Shown: positions 41,087-51,069, counted from the stretch's first letter. The stretch is DNA of 64,000 nt from Spiroplasma endosymbiont of 'Nebria riversi' (GCF_018831625.1 NZ_CP065193.1:620001-684000); one strand, 5' to 3'. Program-made: numbers and translations. Notes: a model not told the origin generated them from the sequence alone.

Positions 41087-41117
41087 TTTTATCAAGAGTT
41101 TTCGACAAAATTAAAAA
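41081..41117 (+). repeat. Solitary IS1595-type right end in the nusG terminator T run
   Basis: TTTTATTTTATCAAGAGTTT plus TCGACAAAATTAAAA continues straight from the terminator T run. No transposase left. Confidence 0.75.
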
Positions 41118-41183
41118 ATAAATATAATAGATTTAAGTAAGTAAAAATATTAGTTAAAATTTAATAAAATTAATAATTTTTCA

Positions 41184-41330
41184 TTGTGTAAAAATTCAAT
41201 AATATGATAAAATGGTAACGAATAAAAATGACAATAACAAGAAAGGCGGGGTTAGTTTAGTAATTAAATAATATAATTAGCTGATTGTTTTATTTCTTCA
41301 AAGCAATACCTCAGAAAACTAAACGCGACC
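41184..41330 (+). ncRNA. Repeated leader element, copy C (upstream of rplK)
   Basis: TTGTGT (41184) and TAAAAT, 10-codon ORF 41228-41260 (GCG instead of GCA for Ala), then the junction GGT..GTTTAGT with ACTAAAC..ACC at 41328-41330, inner hairpins AATTA/TAATT and ATTGTTTT/AAAGCAAT. The upstream ~25 nt (TTAATAAAATTAATAATTTT) resemble those of copy A, so the element may start near 41160. Confidence 0.55.
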
Positions 41331-41401
41331 CTCTATAGTAGTTATGTTTAATTATGACAGTAATAATGTTATTATATATAAGCCTGAAAAAAATAGGTTA
41401 A

Positions 41402-41426
41402 TGTGGGAGAGATATCGTTGACCACA
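41402..41426 (+). promoter_or_regulatory. Possible L1-binding leader hairpin before rplK
   Basis: TGTGGGAGAGATATC..GACCACA folds into a TGTGG/CCACA stem with an internal GAGAGATATC. The L11 operon is known in other bacteria to be repressed by L1 binding such a 5'-UTR; position and GTGGGAGA look right. Inferred. Confidence 0.45.
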
Positions 41427-41459
41427 GCGAGAACAATTATGTATAAGGAGGTGTTGCTC

Positions 41460-41894
41460 GTGGCTAAAAAAATTAAAAGAATTGCTAAATTACAGTTTAA
41501 TGCGACACAAGCTAAGCCAGGTCCGGAATTAGCTTCATTAGGGATTAATATGCCACAATTTTGTATTGCTTTTAATGATGCAACAAAAACAAGAATGGGT
41601 GATATTGTCCCTGTTGTTATTACTGCTTATGATGATAAGTCATTTGATTTTGTTTTAAAAACAACGCCAGCAGCTGTTTTATTAAAAAGAGCAGCTAATA
41701 TTGAAAAAGGTTCAAGTAGTAGTAAAAAAGAAAAAGTAGCAACGCTTACTGAAGATAAAATCAGAGAAATTGCTGAATATAAAATGGTTGATTTAAATGC
41801 TAATGATATTGAAAAGGCAATGAAAATTATTGAAGGAACAGCAAGAAATATGGGAATTTTTGTTGAAAAGCTATCAAAAGGGGAACAAAAATAG
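41460..41894 (+). CDS. rplK: 50S ribosomal protein L11
   Basis: 144 residues from GTG at 41460 after AAGGAGGTG; the longer in-frame start at 41403 is rejected since it has no site and exceeds the family length. L11 marks: AKLQFNATQAKPGPELASLG, FVLKTTPAAVLLKRAA, and the C-terminal RNA-binding KIIEGTARNMGIFVE. Binds 23S rRNA at the GTPase centre. Confidence 0.96.
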   Translation: MAKKIKRIAKLQFNATQAKPGPELASLGINMPQFCIAFNDATKTRMGDIVPVVITAYDDKSFDFVLKTTPAAVLLKRAANIEKGSSSSKKEKVATLTEDKIREIAEYKMVDLNANDIEKAMKIIEGTARNMGIFVEKLSKGEQK

Positions 41895-41896
41895 TT

Positions 41897-42598
41897 ATGG
41901 TAATTGTTAAAAAGAGTCGTTACTCTAAAAATTATCAAAAAGTATCCCAAATGTTTGATAAAAATAAAATATATTCAATTGATGAAGCTGTTTCATTAGT
42001 TAAAAAAACTTCAATAACAAAATTTGATGCTACGGTTGAGTTAGTTTTTCTTTTAAATGTTGATCCAAGACATGCTGATCAACAACTTCGTGGAGTGTTA
42101 GTGTTGCCGGCAGGAACTGGTAAAAAACAAAGAATTTTAGTATTAACTAATAGTATGAATCAAGTGGCGATTGATAATAAAGCTGATTTTGTTGGTGGTA
42201 AGGATTTAATTGAAAAAATTCAAAAAGAAAATTGATTTGATTTCGATGTTATTATTGCAACACCAGATATTATGGCTGAATTAGGAAAGAATGGTAAAAT
42301 ATTAGGACCTAAGGGTTTAATGCCAAATCAAAAAACAGGAACGGTAACTACTGATGTGCAAAAAGCAATTGCAGAAATTCGTAATGGTAAAATTGAATAT
42401 CGTGTTGATAAGCAAGGTAATGTTCATGTAATTATTGGTAAGGTTTCTTTTAGTGAAGAGCAGTTAAAGGAAAATTATCAAGCGATTTATGAAACGCTTA
42501 GAAAAGTTCGTCCCGCAGCCGTTAAAGGTGCTTATGTAAAAAATATTAGTATTAGCACTACTATGGGACCAGCGATTAAAGTTGCTATTGAGCATTAA
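41897..42598 (+). CDS. rplA: 50S ribosomal protein L1
   Basis: 233 residues. Signatures: [20 protein letters not shown], the central domain with [28 protein letters not shown] (typical L1 motif) and the C-terminal [20 protein letters not shown]. It binds the L1 stalk and probably its own leader. 2 nt after rplK. Confidence 0.97.
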
Positions 42599-42620
42599 AG
42601 ATATAATATAATGTTTTAAA

Positions 42621-42652
42621 GTGGTAGAGAAGATTTTTCTCTACTATTTTTT
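42621..42652 (+). terminator. Terminator after rplA
   Basis: Stem GTAGAGAA../..TTCTCTAC followed by eight or more T. Confidence 0.88.
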
Positions 42653-42769
42653 TTATATTATTTTTACCATCTTTGCGATTAGTTAGTAGTATTGCTAATA
42701 ACTGGTAATTTTGATATAACTATAATAAGTAATTATTTTAAGGTAATGCTATTGAGGTGTACATTCGTA

Positions 42770-43472
42770 ATGAAAAATAATCAAACAAAGTATGATGTTA
42801 TTATTATTGGAGCTTGATTTTCTGGTTTATCAGGAGTATCACGCTTAAAACCTTATAAGTTAAAAGTATTAATTTTATAAGCTGATGATGATATTGGTGG
42901 TTGTAGTTGAAATAAAGTTTTAGATGATGGAACAATAGTTGAATTAGGTGGTCAATGAGTTGGTTGACAACATCAAAGGATGTTATCGTTTATTAATAAA
43001 TATAAGTTACAAAAATATACAACACCGCCTTTTCCGGAAGGTAAAACATTATTTCAATATAATGGTAAAATTATTGATGAGTTTCCTGAAGAGGCAATGT
43101 TATTAGTTAATAATTTTGATAACTTAACAAAAGAAATTGATTTAGAAAAACCGTGAATGCATCCTAATACTAAATTATGAGATAATATTACCTTTGAACA
43201 TTGATTAGAAATGCAAGATGTAACAGTAGATGCTAAAAAAATGGTAGGAAGAATTATTGCTGGGGATTATTATCTCGTGATACTATTCATATTTCAATGT
43301 TGCAAGCATTATTTTATGTTGCTATTAATGCTGGATTTGATTGTGCTACCAGTTATGAAAAAGGTGCTCAGCATTATCGTGTTATTGGTGGTAGTTTTAT
43401 AAAATTGCTAGAAAAATGGTTAGTGATTTAAAAGGAACAGATATTATTTTAAATGAACCAGTAACAGTTTTT
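42770..43472 (+). pseudogene. FAD-dependent amine oxidase-like protein, damaged
   Basis: N-terminal FAD motif DVIIIGAWFSGLSGVSRL (GAWxxGL) then IGGCSWNKV, VELGGQWVGWQHQRM as in flavin amine oxidases. Damage: TAA near 42878 (LIL*ADDDIGG), frameshifts near 43257 and near 43402 (reading then moves to LLSRDTIHISMLQALFYV and KMVSDLKGTDIILNEPVTV), and the 3' half removed by an IS1595-type fragment at 43473. Non-functional. Confidence 0.75.
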
Positions 43473-43796
43473 AATTTTGTAGAAAACTCTTGATAAAATA
43501 AAAAAATCATCAACTTGATAATTTTAAAAGGCTTTTATGTAAAATTACTATTTTTACTTTAATTTTTTATACATTAAAATATAATACCGCTGTTTGTTGG
43601 TTTGGAGTTAAACCCTTATGTTGGTATTTTAATTTTCAGAGATTTAAATAATTTTGAATATTAGTAAAACCTAAACCATGATAATGAATTAAGGCTTCTT
43701 TAAGACTAGATTGTAATTTACTGATTTTATTTAAGTTACGATAACTAGCTTCAGGATTAATTGTTGTTTTAGTTACACATAAAGTAGAATTTGTTT
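43473..43796 (-). mobile_element. IS1595-type fragment (3' end, minus)
   Basis: The right end (TTTTAATTTTGTAGAAAACT as read on plus) and ~80 codons of transposase C-terminus, broken off after KQTNSTLCV, where the palindromic element begins. Confidence 0.8.
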
Positions 43797-43887
43797 TTAA
43801 TTTTGTAGAAAACTCTTGATATTTATTGAATATACTTAATTTTAGGTATATTCAATAAATATCAAGAGTTTTCTACAAAATTAAAAA
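43795..43887. repeat. Palindromic mini-element, two IS1595 left ends head to head
   Basis: Complete version of 32229-32314: both outer ends AATTTTGTAG../..CTACAAAATT are present and the axis is TTAATTTTAG. ~93 bp, no coding content; flanked by IS1595 fragment and IS3 fragment. Confidence 0.75.
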
Positions 43888-44041
43888 AATAACTTTATTT
43901 CATACTGATCGCGGTAATGAGTTCAAAAATAAAATCATTGATGAAATTTTAATAACCTTTAATATTAAAAGATCATTGAGTGCGAAGGCTTGTCCTTATG
44001 ACAATGCTGTGGCGGCTGAAACAGCTTACAAAACTTTCAAA
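43888..44041 (+). mobile_element. IS3-type orfB fragment
   Basis: About 150 bp of orfB (TLFHTDRGNEFKNKIIDE, SLSAKACPYDNAVA..) ended by the full IS3 copy at 44042. Confidence 0.75.
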
Positions 44042-44122
44042 TGGATAGGTTACAATAAGTTAGACCATATTTATGTAGACCTTCAAATAAAATAAAATTA
44101 TTAAGAAAGCAGGAAGATAAAA

Positions 44123-44398
44123 ATGGGGAAAAACTCATATTCAAATGAATTTAAAAAACAAATTGTTATGCTTTATCAAAATGGAAAAAGCATTGTTGAA
44201 ATTATTAAAGAATACGGAATTTCAAAATCAGCCGTATATCAGTGAATTGAAAATTTTAATAATTTTGGGTCATTTAAAGTGCAAGATAATCGCACTGTCG
44301 AAGAAAATGAATTAATTTACTTGCGAAAAGAAAACCAACAATTACGAATGGAAAATGACATTTTAAAGCAAGCAACACTGATAATTGGCAAAAAATAG
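44123..44398 (+). CDS. IS3-type transposase OrfA
   Basis: 91 residues: a helix-turn-helix ([35 protein letters not shown]) and a leucine-zipper-like tail ([20 protein letters not shown]). It ends IIGKK-TAG directly after AAAAAA, a likely -1 frameshift site producing the OrfAB fusion. Confidence 0.85.
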
Positions 44399-45267
44399 GA
44401 ATTATTAACAATAATAAAGAAAAATATTCCGTGCTAAAAATGTGTCAAATATTAAAAATAGCAAAATCAACATATTATTATCAAACTAATAATTTTGTTA
44501 ATTATGATGTTAATAACCATGAAGAAGAAGTTATCAGTGCATTTAATAAAAGTCGTAAAATTTATGGTGATCGTAAAATTTATGGTGATCGTAAAATTTA
44601 TGGTGCTCGCAAAATTAAAGCTGTTTTAATGAGAAAAGATATTATCTTATCATGTCGAAAAATCAGATTCCTTATGATCAAAAATAATTTGGTTTCTAAA
44701 TACACCAAATTAAAATATCGTAATCATAAAACAATGGTTAATAATGACCAAATTAGTAATGTTTTAAATCATCAATTTAATAACAAAAAACCTAATGAAG
44801 TTGTTGTTAGTGATTTAACATATGTGCAAGTTGGAGGAAAATGACATTATATTTGTTTGTTAATTGACTTGTTTAATCGAGAAATAATTGGCTATAGTGC
44901 CGGACCAAACAAAACCGCTGAACTAGTTCAACAAGCTTTTCATAAAATAACACGACCATTAAATAAAATAACTTTATTTTATACTGATCGTGGTAATGAG
45001 TTTAAAAATAAAATCATTGATGAAATTTTAATAACCTTTGATATTAAAAGATCATTGAGTGCGAAGGGTTTTCCTTATGACAATGCTGTGGCTGAAACAA
45101 CTTACAAAACCTTTAAAACGGAATTTATCAAGGGTAAAAAATTTGAAAATTTAACACAATTAAAATGCGAATTATTTGATTTTGTTAATTGATACAATAA
45201 TCTTAGAATACAGGGCAGTTTAAATTATTTAACGCCTGTTGAATTTAGAAAATGACAGTCTACATAA
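44398..45267 (+). CDS. IS3-type transposase OrfB (translated by -1 frameshift)
   Basis: 289 codons in the -1 frame relative to orfA. An N-terminal HTH_21-like part (MCQILKIAKSTYYYQTNN) and an rve-type integrase core with DLTYVQVGGKWHY, TDRGNEFKN, and AVAETTYKTFKTEF supplying the D-D-E residues. Between them a 15-bp unit (RKIYGD) occurs three times, unlike the single one in other copies. No TAA/TAG inside. Confidence 0.85.
44556..44606 (+). repeat. 15-bp tandem repeat in orfB
   Basis: The unit CGTAAAATTTATGGT(G/A) repeats three times in frame (RKIYGD RKIYGD RKIYGA). The copy near 13010 has one unit, so this is a +30 bp expansion. Confidence 0.8.
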
Positions 45268-45296
45268 AAAGTGTCCAAAAAAGGGTTGCCATACCA

Positions 45297-45409
45297 TTAT
45301 TACGCGAAACTCCATAATAGCGTTCTACAATTTCAGCAACGCTACCATAAATGCCGACTAACTCATTGGTTTCACAATAATATATAACATAACAATATTT
45401 TTTAGCCAT
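45297..45409 (-). pseudogene. Truncated small phage protein
   Basis: MAKKYCYVIYYCETNELVGI.. then YGSVAEIVERYYGVSRN, cut by the IS3 right end. Function unknown. Confidence 0.5.
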
Positions 45410-45435
45410 TTCGTACTTGTTCAAGATTTAATAAC

Positions 45436-45563
45436 TAATTTAAATCAGTTTCTTTTAGTCATTCGGGAATAATATAATTAAAATTAATATCTTTATCAAG
45501 TTCAGATTTTTTAATATTTTCTAAAAATTTTTGTCGATTTTTAATTTTAACTTCTTCATACAA
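45436..45563 (-). pseudogene. Small phage protein, probably frameshifted
   Basis: From a TTG the codons read YEEVKIKNRQKFLENIKKSE; near 45480 one base appears missing, since the better continuation (IIPEWLKETDLN) is in the other frame. No clear start. Confidence 0.4.
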
Positions 45564-45575
45564 ATTAATAATTTT

Positions 45576-45812
45576 TTACCCCTTAATGGTTGTAATTTTC
45601 TGTCCACCGTTGGTATCATACTTAATAACTTCATAATCATTTTCTGTAAAAATACCGATCACCATCTGATTTGCATATTTAATTGATGGGTATACTAGTT
45701 TGCGAGGAGCTAAAGAACTACCACCACTATTGGGAATTGATAGTAAAATCGCATTTGTTGTTTTGGCAACAATATATTTTTTATTCAAAAACAAATTTTT
45801 TAAGTTAGTCAT
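45576..45812 (-). CDS. Plectrovirus small protein, type 1 relative
   Basis: 78 residues: LKNLFLNKKYIVAKTTNAIL, then RKLVYPSIKYANQMVIGIFT. Compare IFLNTKKYLLKETQNAMLIK and KRFVYKGKYENSICIGIIKD in the protein at 23391: same length segments and positions. GAGGGGTTAATAA precedes the ATG. First gene after the viral leader, as in the other remnants. Confidence 0.6.
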   Translation of the reverse strand: MTNLKNLFLNKKYIVAKTTNAILLSIPNSGGSSLAPRKLVYPSIKYANQMVIGIFTENDYEVIKYDTNGGQKITTIKG

Positions 45813-45829
45813 TATTTATTAACCCCTCA

Positions 45830-46235
45830 TATCAATAATTTTTTGGTTTTTGTAAAAAGATAATATATATCTCTCCTTATATAATATTTCCTAGTTAGCT
45901 AACATAGTTAACTATGTAAGAAATCTATGTTATCTCTCTTATGTTAAACTAAGTTATGTTAGCTAACTAGGTGCGAGAAATGCTCGAAATTACCAAAAAG
46001 CATTTTTAGGCACACCTAAAAAAGTGTTATCATATTTACAACACAATTTTTAGATAGAATTTAGTTTTTGTTCGAACAAGTTAATAAATTAATAAAGTTA
46101 GTTTAATTTTATTTAATTAAAATCCCTCCCTTAAAAAATTATTGTTAAGAGAAGTGGTCTTACTGGTCTAAAATGTCTGTGTTACCTTACATAATTTATA
46201 AATTTTTCTATTGAAATGATAAAAAGGAGTGTAAA
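45830..46235. other. Phage leader with large inverted repeat, then A/T-rich spacer
   Basis: CCTAGTTAGCTAACATAG (45889) pairs with CTATGTTAGCTAACTAGG-like TTATGTTAGCTAACTAGG (45955-45972). Inside are further GTTAACTATG-type repeats. After 46000 no coding signal. Confidence 0.5.
45889..45972. repeat. 18-bp inverted repeat of phage leader
   Basis: The arms match at 17 of 18 positions around a ~48-nt centre that itself has short repeats. Origin or packaging structure by analogy with the other remnants. Confidence 0.55.
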
Positions 46236-46240
46236 TTAAT

Positions 46241-46335
46241 GATTAAACAAATAATTTTATAAATTAATGTAAGATGATAGCAATTAAAATAAATAGTTTA
46301 GAACTAGAATTAATCTTTCTAGTTTTTATTTTTAA
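46241..46335 (+). other. Seven-codon ORF and terminator before nox
   Basis: AAAAAGGAG is followed by ATGATTAAACAAATAATTTT and TAA: seven codons (MIKQIIL), either a truncated gene start or a decoy. A hairpin AACTAGA../..TCTAGTT plus T run at 46302-46330 terminates transcription before nox. Confidence 0.45.
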
Positions 46336-46402
46336 GATAATTAAGATATTGAATGAAATTTTTAATCATTATTTGAAAATTTTATTTATTCTGTGGTAAT
46401 AA

Positions 46403-46432
46403 TTGAATAATAGAAAAAAATTCGTATATAAT
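46403..46432 (+). promoter_or_regulatory. Promoter of nox
   Basis: TTGAAT (46403) and TATAAT (46427) with an 18-nt spacer, ~98 nt before the ATG. Confidence 0.65.
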
Positions 46433-46529
46433 TACTGTGTAAATTGAGTTTTTTCTTATTTTAATAATTATCATGAAAAATAACTAGAAACTTAGAAACA
46501 AATAAAATTATAGAAGGAGTCAAAAGACG

Positions 46530-47942
46530 ATGAAAGTTATTGCTATTGGTATTAACCATTCAGGGACCACCTTAGTTAGAACCTTAAGTCATTTAAGTAA
46601 ACAAGATAAAAAGGATATTAAAATTGTGGCATACGATCGTAATGACAATATTTCTTTTTTAGGGTGCGGAATTGCTTTATGAGTTGGTGGTGAAATTAGT
46701 AAACCTGATGGCCTATTTTATGCAACGCCAGAGTTGTTACAATTAGAAGGCATTGAAGTTCATATGAAACATGAACTTTTGGCTGTTAATAATAAAGAAA
46801 AGAAAGTTTTAATCAAAAACTTAGAAACAAATGAAGAGTTTTTTGACACTTATGATAAGTTAGTTATTGGTGTTGGTACTTGACCAATTATTCCTTCAGT
46901 TCTGGGGCTTAAAAATGATGACGGTACTGTTAGTGCCGGTGTTAATATTGTTAAATTGTTTCAACATGCAAAACAAATTAAAGCAATAATTGATAATTCA
47001 GCAATTAAAAATGTTGTTGTTGTTGGTGCTGGATATATTGGAATTGAATTAGTTGAAGCTTTTAGTCGTAATAATAAAAAGGTAACTTTAATTGATATTG
47101 AAGATCGGATTATGCCGCGATATTATGATGAAGAGTTTACAACACCTGTTCAACAAAGTATGGAAAAAGCAGGTGTTATTATTCGTACAGGTGAAGCTGT
47201 TAAAGAGTTTATTAAAGAAAATGGTATTGTTACTAAAGTAATTACTGATAAAAATGAATATGCTGTTGATATGGTACTTTGAGCCGTAGGTTTTAATACC
47301 GAAACAAAGATTTTAAAAGATGTTGTTGAATTAGGAGCAAGGGGAGCGATTAAAACTAATAGTTATTTTCAAACTAGTGACCCTGATATTTATGCCATTG
47401 GTGATTGCGTTGCGGTTCATAATAATGCTACAAAAGAAAATGCTAATATTGCATTAGCAACAACTGCGGTACGAACGGGGTTAGTGACTGCTTTTAATAT
47501 CATTAGGGATAATTCATTAACAAGTCCGGGATTTCAAGCTGCGAATGCGATTTCAGTATTTGGCTGAAAAATGGCAGGTGTTGGTGTTAGCGAAACAGTA
47601 GCAAAAATGAGTCAGATGGATGTTGAAGCAGTATTTTTTGAAGATAATGATCGTCCTGAATTTTTAGAACCGCATGTTAAGGTAAAAATTAAAATTGTTT
47701 GAGAAAAAGCATCTAGAAAAATTATTGGGGCACAAATTGCTTCAAAAGCAAATCATACGGAAGTTATTTATATGTTTTCTTTGGCAATTATGAAAGGTTT
47801 AACGATTGATGAGTTACCGTTAGTAGATATTTTCTTTTTACCGCATTTTAATAAACCATATAATTTTGTAACTTTAGCAGGTTTAAAAGCATTAGGGATG
47901 GATTATTTTCATCAATCAGTTGATGAAAATAATAATAATTAA
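46530..47942 (+). CDS. nox: NADH oxidase (water-forming type)
   Basis: 470 residues. FAD site MKVIAIGINHSGTTLVRTL with His10, redox Cys46 in SFLGCGIALWVGG, NAD site NVVVVGAGYIGIELVEAF (~155-172), second FAD motif IYAIGDCVAVHNN (~288). It re-oxidises NADH from the neighbouring pyruvate dehydrogenase using O2 in the cytoplasm. AGAAGGAG precedes the ATG. Paralogous to the flavoprotein at 3436. First gene of a run nox-lplA-pdhABCD in the same direction. Confidence 0.92.
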
Positions 47943-47957
47943 GAACAAATTTTAGTT

Positions 47958-48944
47958 ATGATTTATATTGAAAATAATAGTAAAAATCCTTATTTTAATT
48001 TAGCTCTTGAAGAATATTTAATGGAAAATTATCAGAATGATGATGATATTTTATTACTTTGACAAAATGATAATACAATTGTTATTGGTCGTAATCAAAA
48101 TGCGTATGAAGAAATTAATGTTAAGCAAGTAAAAGCGGATAATGTCAAAGTAGTTCGCCGATTATCTGGTGGTGGTACTGTGTATCATGATGAAGGGAAT
48201 TTAAATTTTTCTTTTATAAAAAAACGAAGTTCAAATTTTGTTAATAACTATTATCATTTTTTGCAACCAATAATTAGTGTTTTTCAAAAATTAGGATTAT
48301 ATGCTGAATTTTCCGGTAAAAATGATATTTTAATTGCTGGTAAAAAGATTTCTGGTAATGCTCAGTATGCAAATAGTAATAAAATATTACATCATGGAAC
48401 AATTCTTTTTAATGTGGATTTATTAAAGTTAGGGGCATACCTTAATGTTGATCCATTAAAGATGCAGTCTAAGGCGATTAAGTCTGTGCAAGCACGGGTT
48501 ACTAATATTTTGCCGCTATTAAAAGATAAAATTATGATTATGGAATTTAAAGCTTTGATTATTACTGAGTTATTAAAAGGGAAAAATAAAAAGGTTATTT
48601 TATCTTCTGAACAATTGGAGGAAATTAATAAATTAGCAATAGCGAAGTATGCATCATGAGAATGGAATTATGGTATTGCTCCTAAATTTCAAATTCAAAA
48701 TAAGAAACTTTATGAGCATAAAGGAACTGTTACTGTTGGTTTAAATGTTAATGCTGGTATTATTACTGATATTAAAATTTCTGGTGATTTTATGGGTTAT
48801 TATGGTACTGAGATTATTGAACAACAGTTAGTTGGTTGTAAGTATGATTATGATCATATTGCTGGGCAATTGCAAAATATAAATATTGAAGAAATTTTTG
48901 GAGTTAATTTTATTGCTTCGGAAATTATTGATTTAATAATTTAA
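47958..48944 (+). CDS. lplA: Lipoate-protein ligase A
   Basis: 328 residues. Motifs: NSKNPYFNLALEEYLM, IVIGRNQNAYEEIN, VVRRLSGGGTVYHDEGNLNF (lipoyl-AMP site) and KISGNAQYANSNKILHHGTI. The C-terminal accessory domain starts ~250. It attaches scavenged lipoate to the E2 subunit encoded downstream. 15 nt after nox. Confidence 0.94.
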
Positions 48945-48960
48945 GAAAGGAATTATTTAA

Positions 48961-50049
48961 ATGTTTAATGATTATAGTGATTTGAAGTTTGAAGTATTTC
49001 AAATTATGAATGAAAAAAGTGAAATTGTTAAGCCTGATTTGATGCCAAAAATTAGTGATGAATTATTACTAAAAGCGTATCGTTTTATGTGTTTATCAAG
49101 AAAACAAGAAGAAATTCAAACTGAAATTAGTGAGGGTGCTAAAAATGTTAATTTTTTAGCATCAGCAGGACAAGAAGCAACCGAAGTGGGGTATGCGATT
49201 CATTTACGAAAAGGAATTGATTGATTAGTTCCGGCATATCGTAATAATGCTGCTTGAATTACAGCTGGTTTTCCGATTGAAAATATTTACTTGTATTGAT
49301 TAGGAAATGAAGCAGGAAGTAAAGTTCCCGAAGATATTAACGTCGTACCAGTTAATATTCCAATTGGGACCCAATATTCCCATGCAACCGGAATTGCGTT
49401 TGCTGAAAAGTTTAAACAAAGTGATGGTATTGTCATTACTACGATTGGTGACGGGGGAACGAGTGAAGGTGAAGTTTATGAAGCAATGAACTTTGCTGCG
49501 ATTCATAAATTACCCGTAATTTTTATGGTGGAAAATAATCAGTGGTCATTAACCACGCCACGAAAAAAGGCATCAGCAACGGCATCTTTAGCAATTAGAG
49601 GTGTGGGCGTCGGGGTTGCTAGTGCGCAAGTTGATGGCAATGATTTTTTTGCAGTTTATGCAATGGTTGAAAAAGCAATTGCTCGTGCAAAAGCTGGTGA
49701 AGGGCCAACCTTTATTGAAGCAATTACTTATCGGCGTTTTGCTCATTCAGCATCGGATATTAAAAAAGATTATTATGATCCGCAATTAGAAGCTGAATGA
49801 TTAAAAAAAGATCCGCTTGACAGGTTAAGAAATTATTTAATTGCCAATAAAAAATGAGATGAAACCAAACAAAAACAATTAGATGTTGAAAATGAGGTAT
49901 TAATTCGTAATGAAATTAATAGTGCAATGAATAAAAAAGATACAAAATTGGCAGATATTTTTCAATATACATATGCAAAAATGACACCACAATTAGAAGA
50001 ACAATTAGCAGAAGCACAAGCATATTTTGCAAAGGAAGGTAATAACTAA
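48961..50049 (+). CDS. pdhA: Pyruvate dehydrogenase E1 alpha
   Basis: 362 residues. Thiamine-diphosphate motif GDGGTSEGEVYEAMNFAAIH (~160-180) followed by VIFMVENNQWSLTTP. FLASAGQEATEVGYAIHLRK early. Decarboxylates pyruvate with PdhB. AGAAAGGAATT precedes the ATG; the stop overlaps pdhB (TAATG). Confidence 0.96.
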
Positions 50050-51050
50050 TGGCGCTATATAGTAATATTCAAGCATTAACTAATGCATTAGACATTGCAA
50101 TGGAACGCGATAAGACAATAGTTACTTATGGTGAAGATGTTGGTTTTGCTGGCGGCGTATTTCGCGCAACGAGAGGTTTACAAAAGAAATATGGTGAAAA
50201 TCGTTGTTTTGATGCACCAATTGCTGAAGCTAGTTTAGTAGGAATTGCTGCCGGAATGGCTTTTAATGGACTTCGTCCGATTGTAGAATTACAGTTTCAA
50301 GGGTTTGCTTATCCGGCGTTTCAACAATTATTTTGTCATATAGCTCGGTTTCGTAATCGCACAAGAGGAAGATTTACTTGTCCAATGGTTATCCGGATGC
50401 CAGTTAATTTGTGAGGTTTAAAAGGTTTGGAACATCATTCTGAAGCGATTGAAGCAATGTTTGCACATGTGCCCGGTTTTAAAGTTGTTATTTCCGCTAA
50501 ACCTAGTGATGTTAAAGGATTAATGTTAGCTGCAGTGGAATGTGATGATCCCGTAATATTTTTAGAACCGTTAAGAAATTATTATACGCCCAAAGAAGAA
50601 GTTGCTGATGGACATTATACAATTGAAATTGGTAAGGCAAAACAAATTACTAAATGAGAAGCGAGTGATAACCCTGATTTAACAATTGTTACTTATGGAC
50701 CGTTAGTTTATGATTGTGAATCTGCTGTTGCTAAATTGCAACAAGAAGGAATGAAAATTGAATTAATTGATTTAATGACAATTCATCCGTGAGATGAGGC
50801 AACAGTTGTTGCTTCTGTTAAAAAGACAGGAAGAATATTAGTGGTGCATGAAGCAGTTAAATCTTTTTCAGTATCTTCAGAAATTATTACGACAATTAAT
50901 GAAAAATGTTTTGAATATTTACAATGTCCGCCAGCGAGATTAACAGGTTATGATGTGACTGTTCCTTTGTATCAAGGTGAACATTGATTTAAAATTACTG
51001 AAAAAAGAATTATTGATAAAGTAAAAATAATGATGACATATTTAGCTTAA
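50049..51050 (+). CDS. pdhB: Pyruvate dehydrogenase E1 beta
   Basis: 333 residues: VTYGEDVGFAGGVFRATRGL, CFDAPIAEASLVGIAAGMAF, RPIVELQFQGFAYPAF and the C-terminal transketolase domain LIDLMTIHPWDEATVV. Forms the a2b2 E1. Translationally coupled to pdhA. Confidence 0.96.
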
Positions 51051-51069
51051 GTGAGAAAGGAGTAGAGAT

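Larger units (their letters stand above)
44042..45296 (+). mobile_element. IS3-family (IS150-type) element, complete
   Basis: 1255 bp with terminal TG..CA and ~40-bp imperfect inverted repeats (TGGATAGGTTACAATAAG at left; TACATAAAAAGTGTCC..CCATACCA at right). Two overlapping frames, orfA and orfB, with an A-run at the junction. No target duplication is visible; the left flank is another IS3 fragment. The best candidate for a parental copy of the degenerate ones at 8374, 12601 and 61874. Confidence 0.88.
45297..46180 (-). mobile_element. Plectrovirus relic 3 (different lineage, minus)
   Basis: Three small minus-strand frames followed by a hairpin-rich non-coding region, the order of the viral left end. 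Its proteins differ from those of remnants 1 and 2, though the first (45576-45812) is distantly related to the type 1 small protein. Cut by the IS3 copy at 45296. Confidence 0.55.

Noticed and set aside
41403-41459. Longer rplK start at 41403
   Set aside because: It would add 19 residues without a ribosome-binding site and cover the leader hairpin; GTG 41460 has AAGGAGGTG and fits L11 length.
41330-41460. T-box or classic riboswitch in the rplK leader
   Set aside because: No GGGTGGNACCGCG-type motif, and ribosomal protein operons are not T-box targets; only the short L1-like hairpin is supported.
44556-44606. Short CRISPR-like repeat
   Set aside because: The repeats are contiguous, in frame within a transposase gene, and without spacers.
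46241-46265. Seven-codon ORF as a nox leader peptide
   Set aside because: A terminator and a separate nox promoter lie between it and nox, so a direct regulatory link is unlikely.
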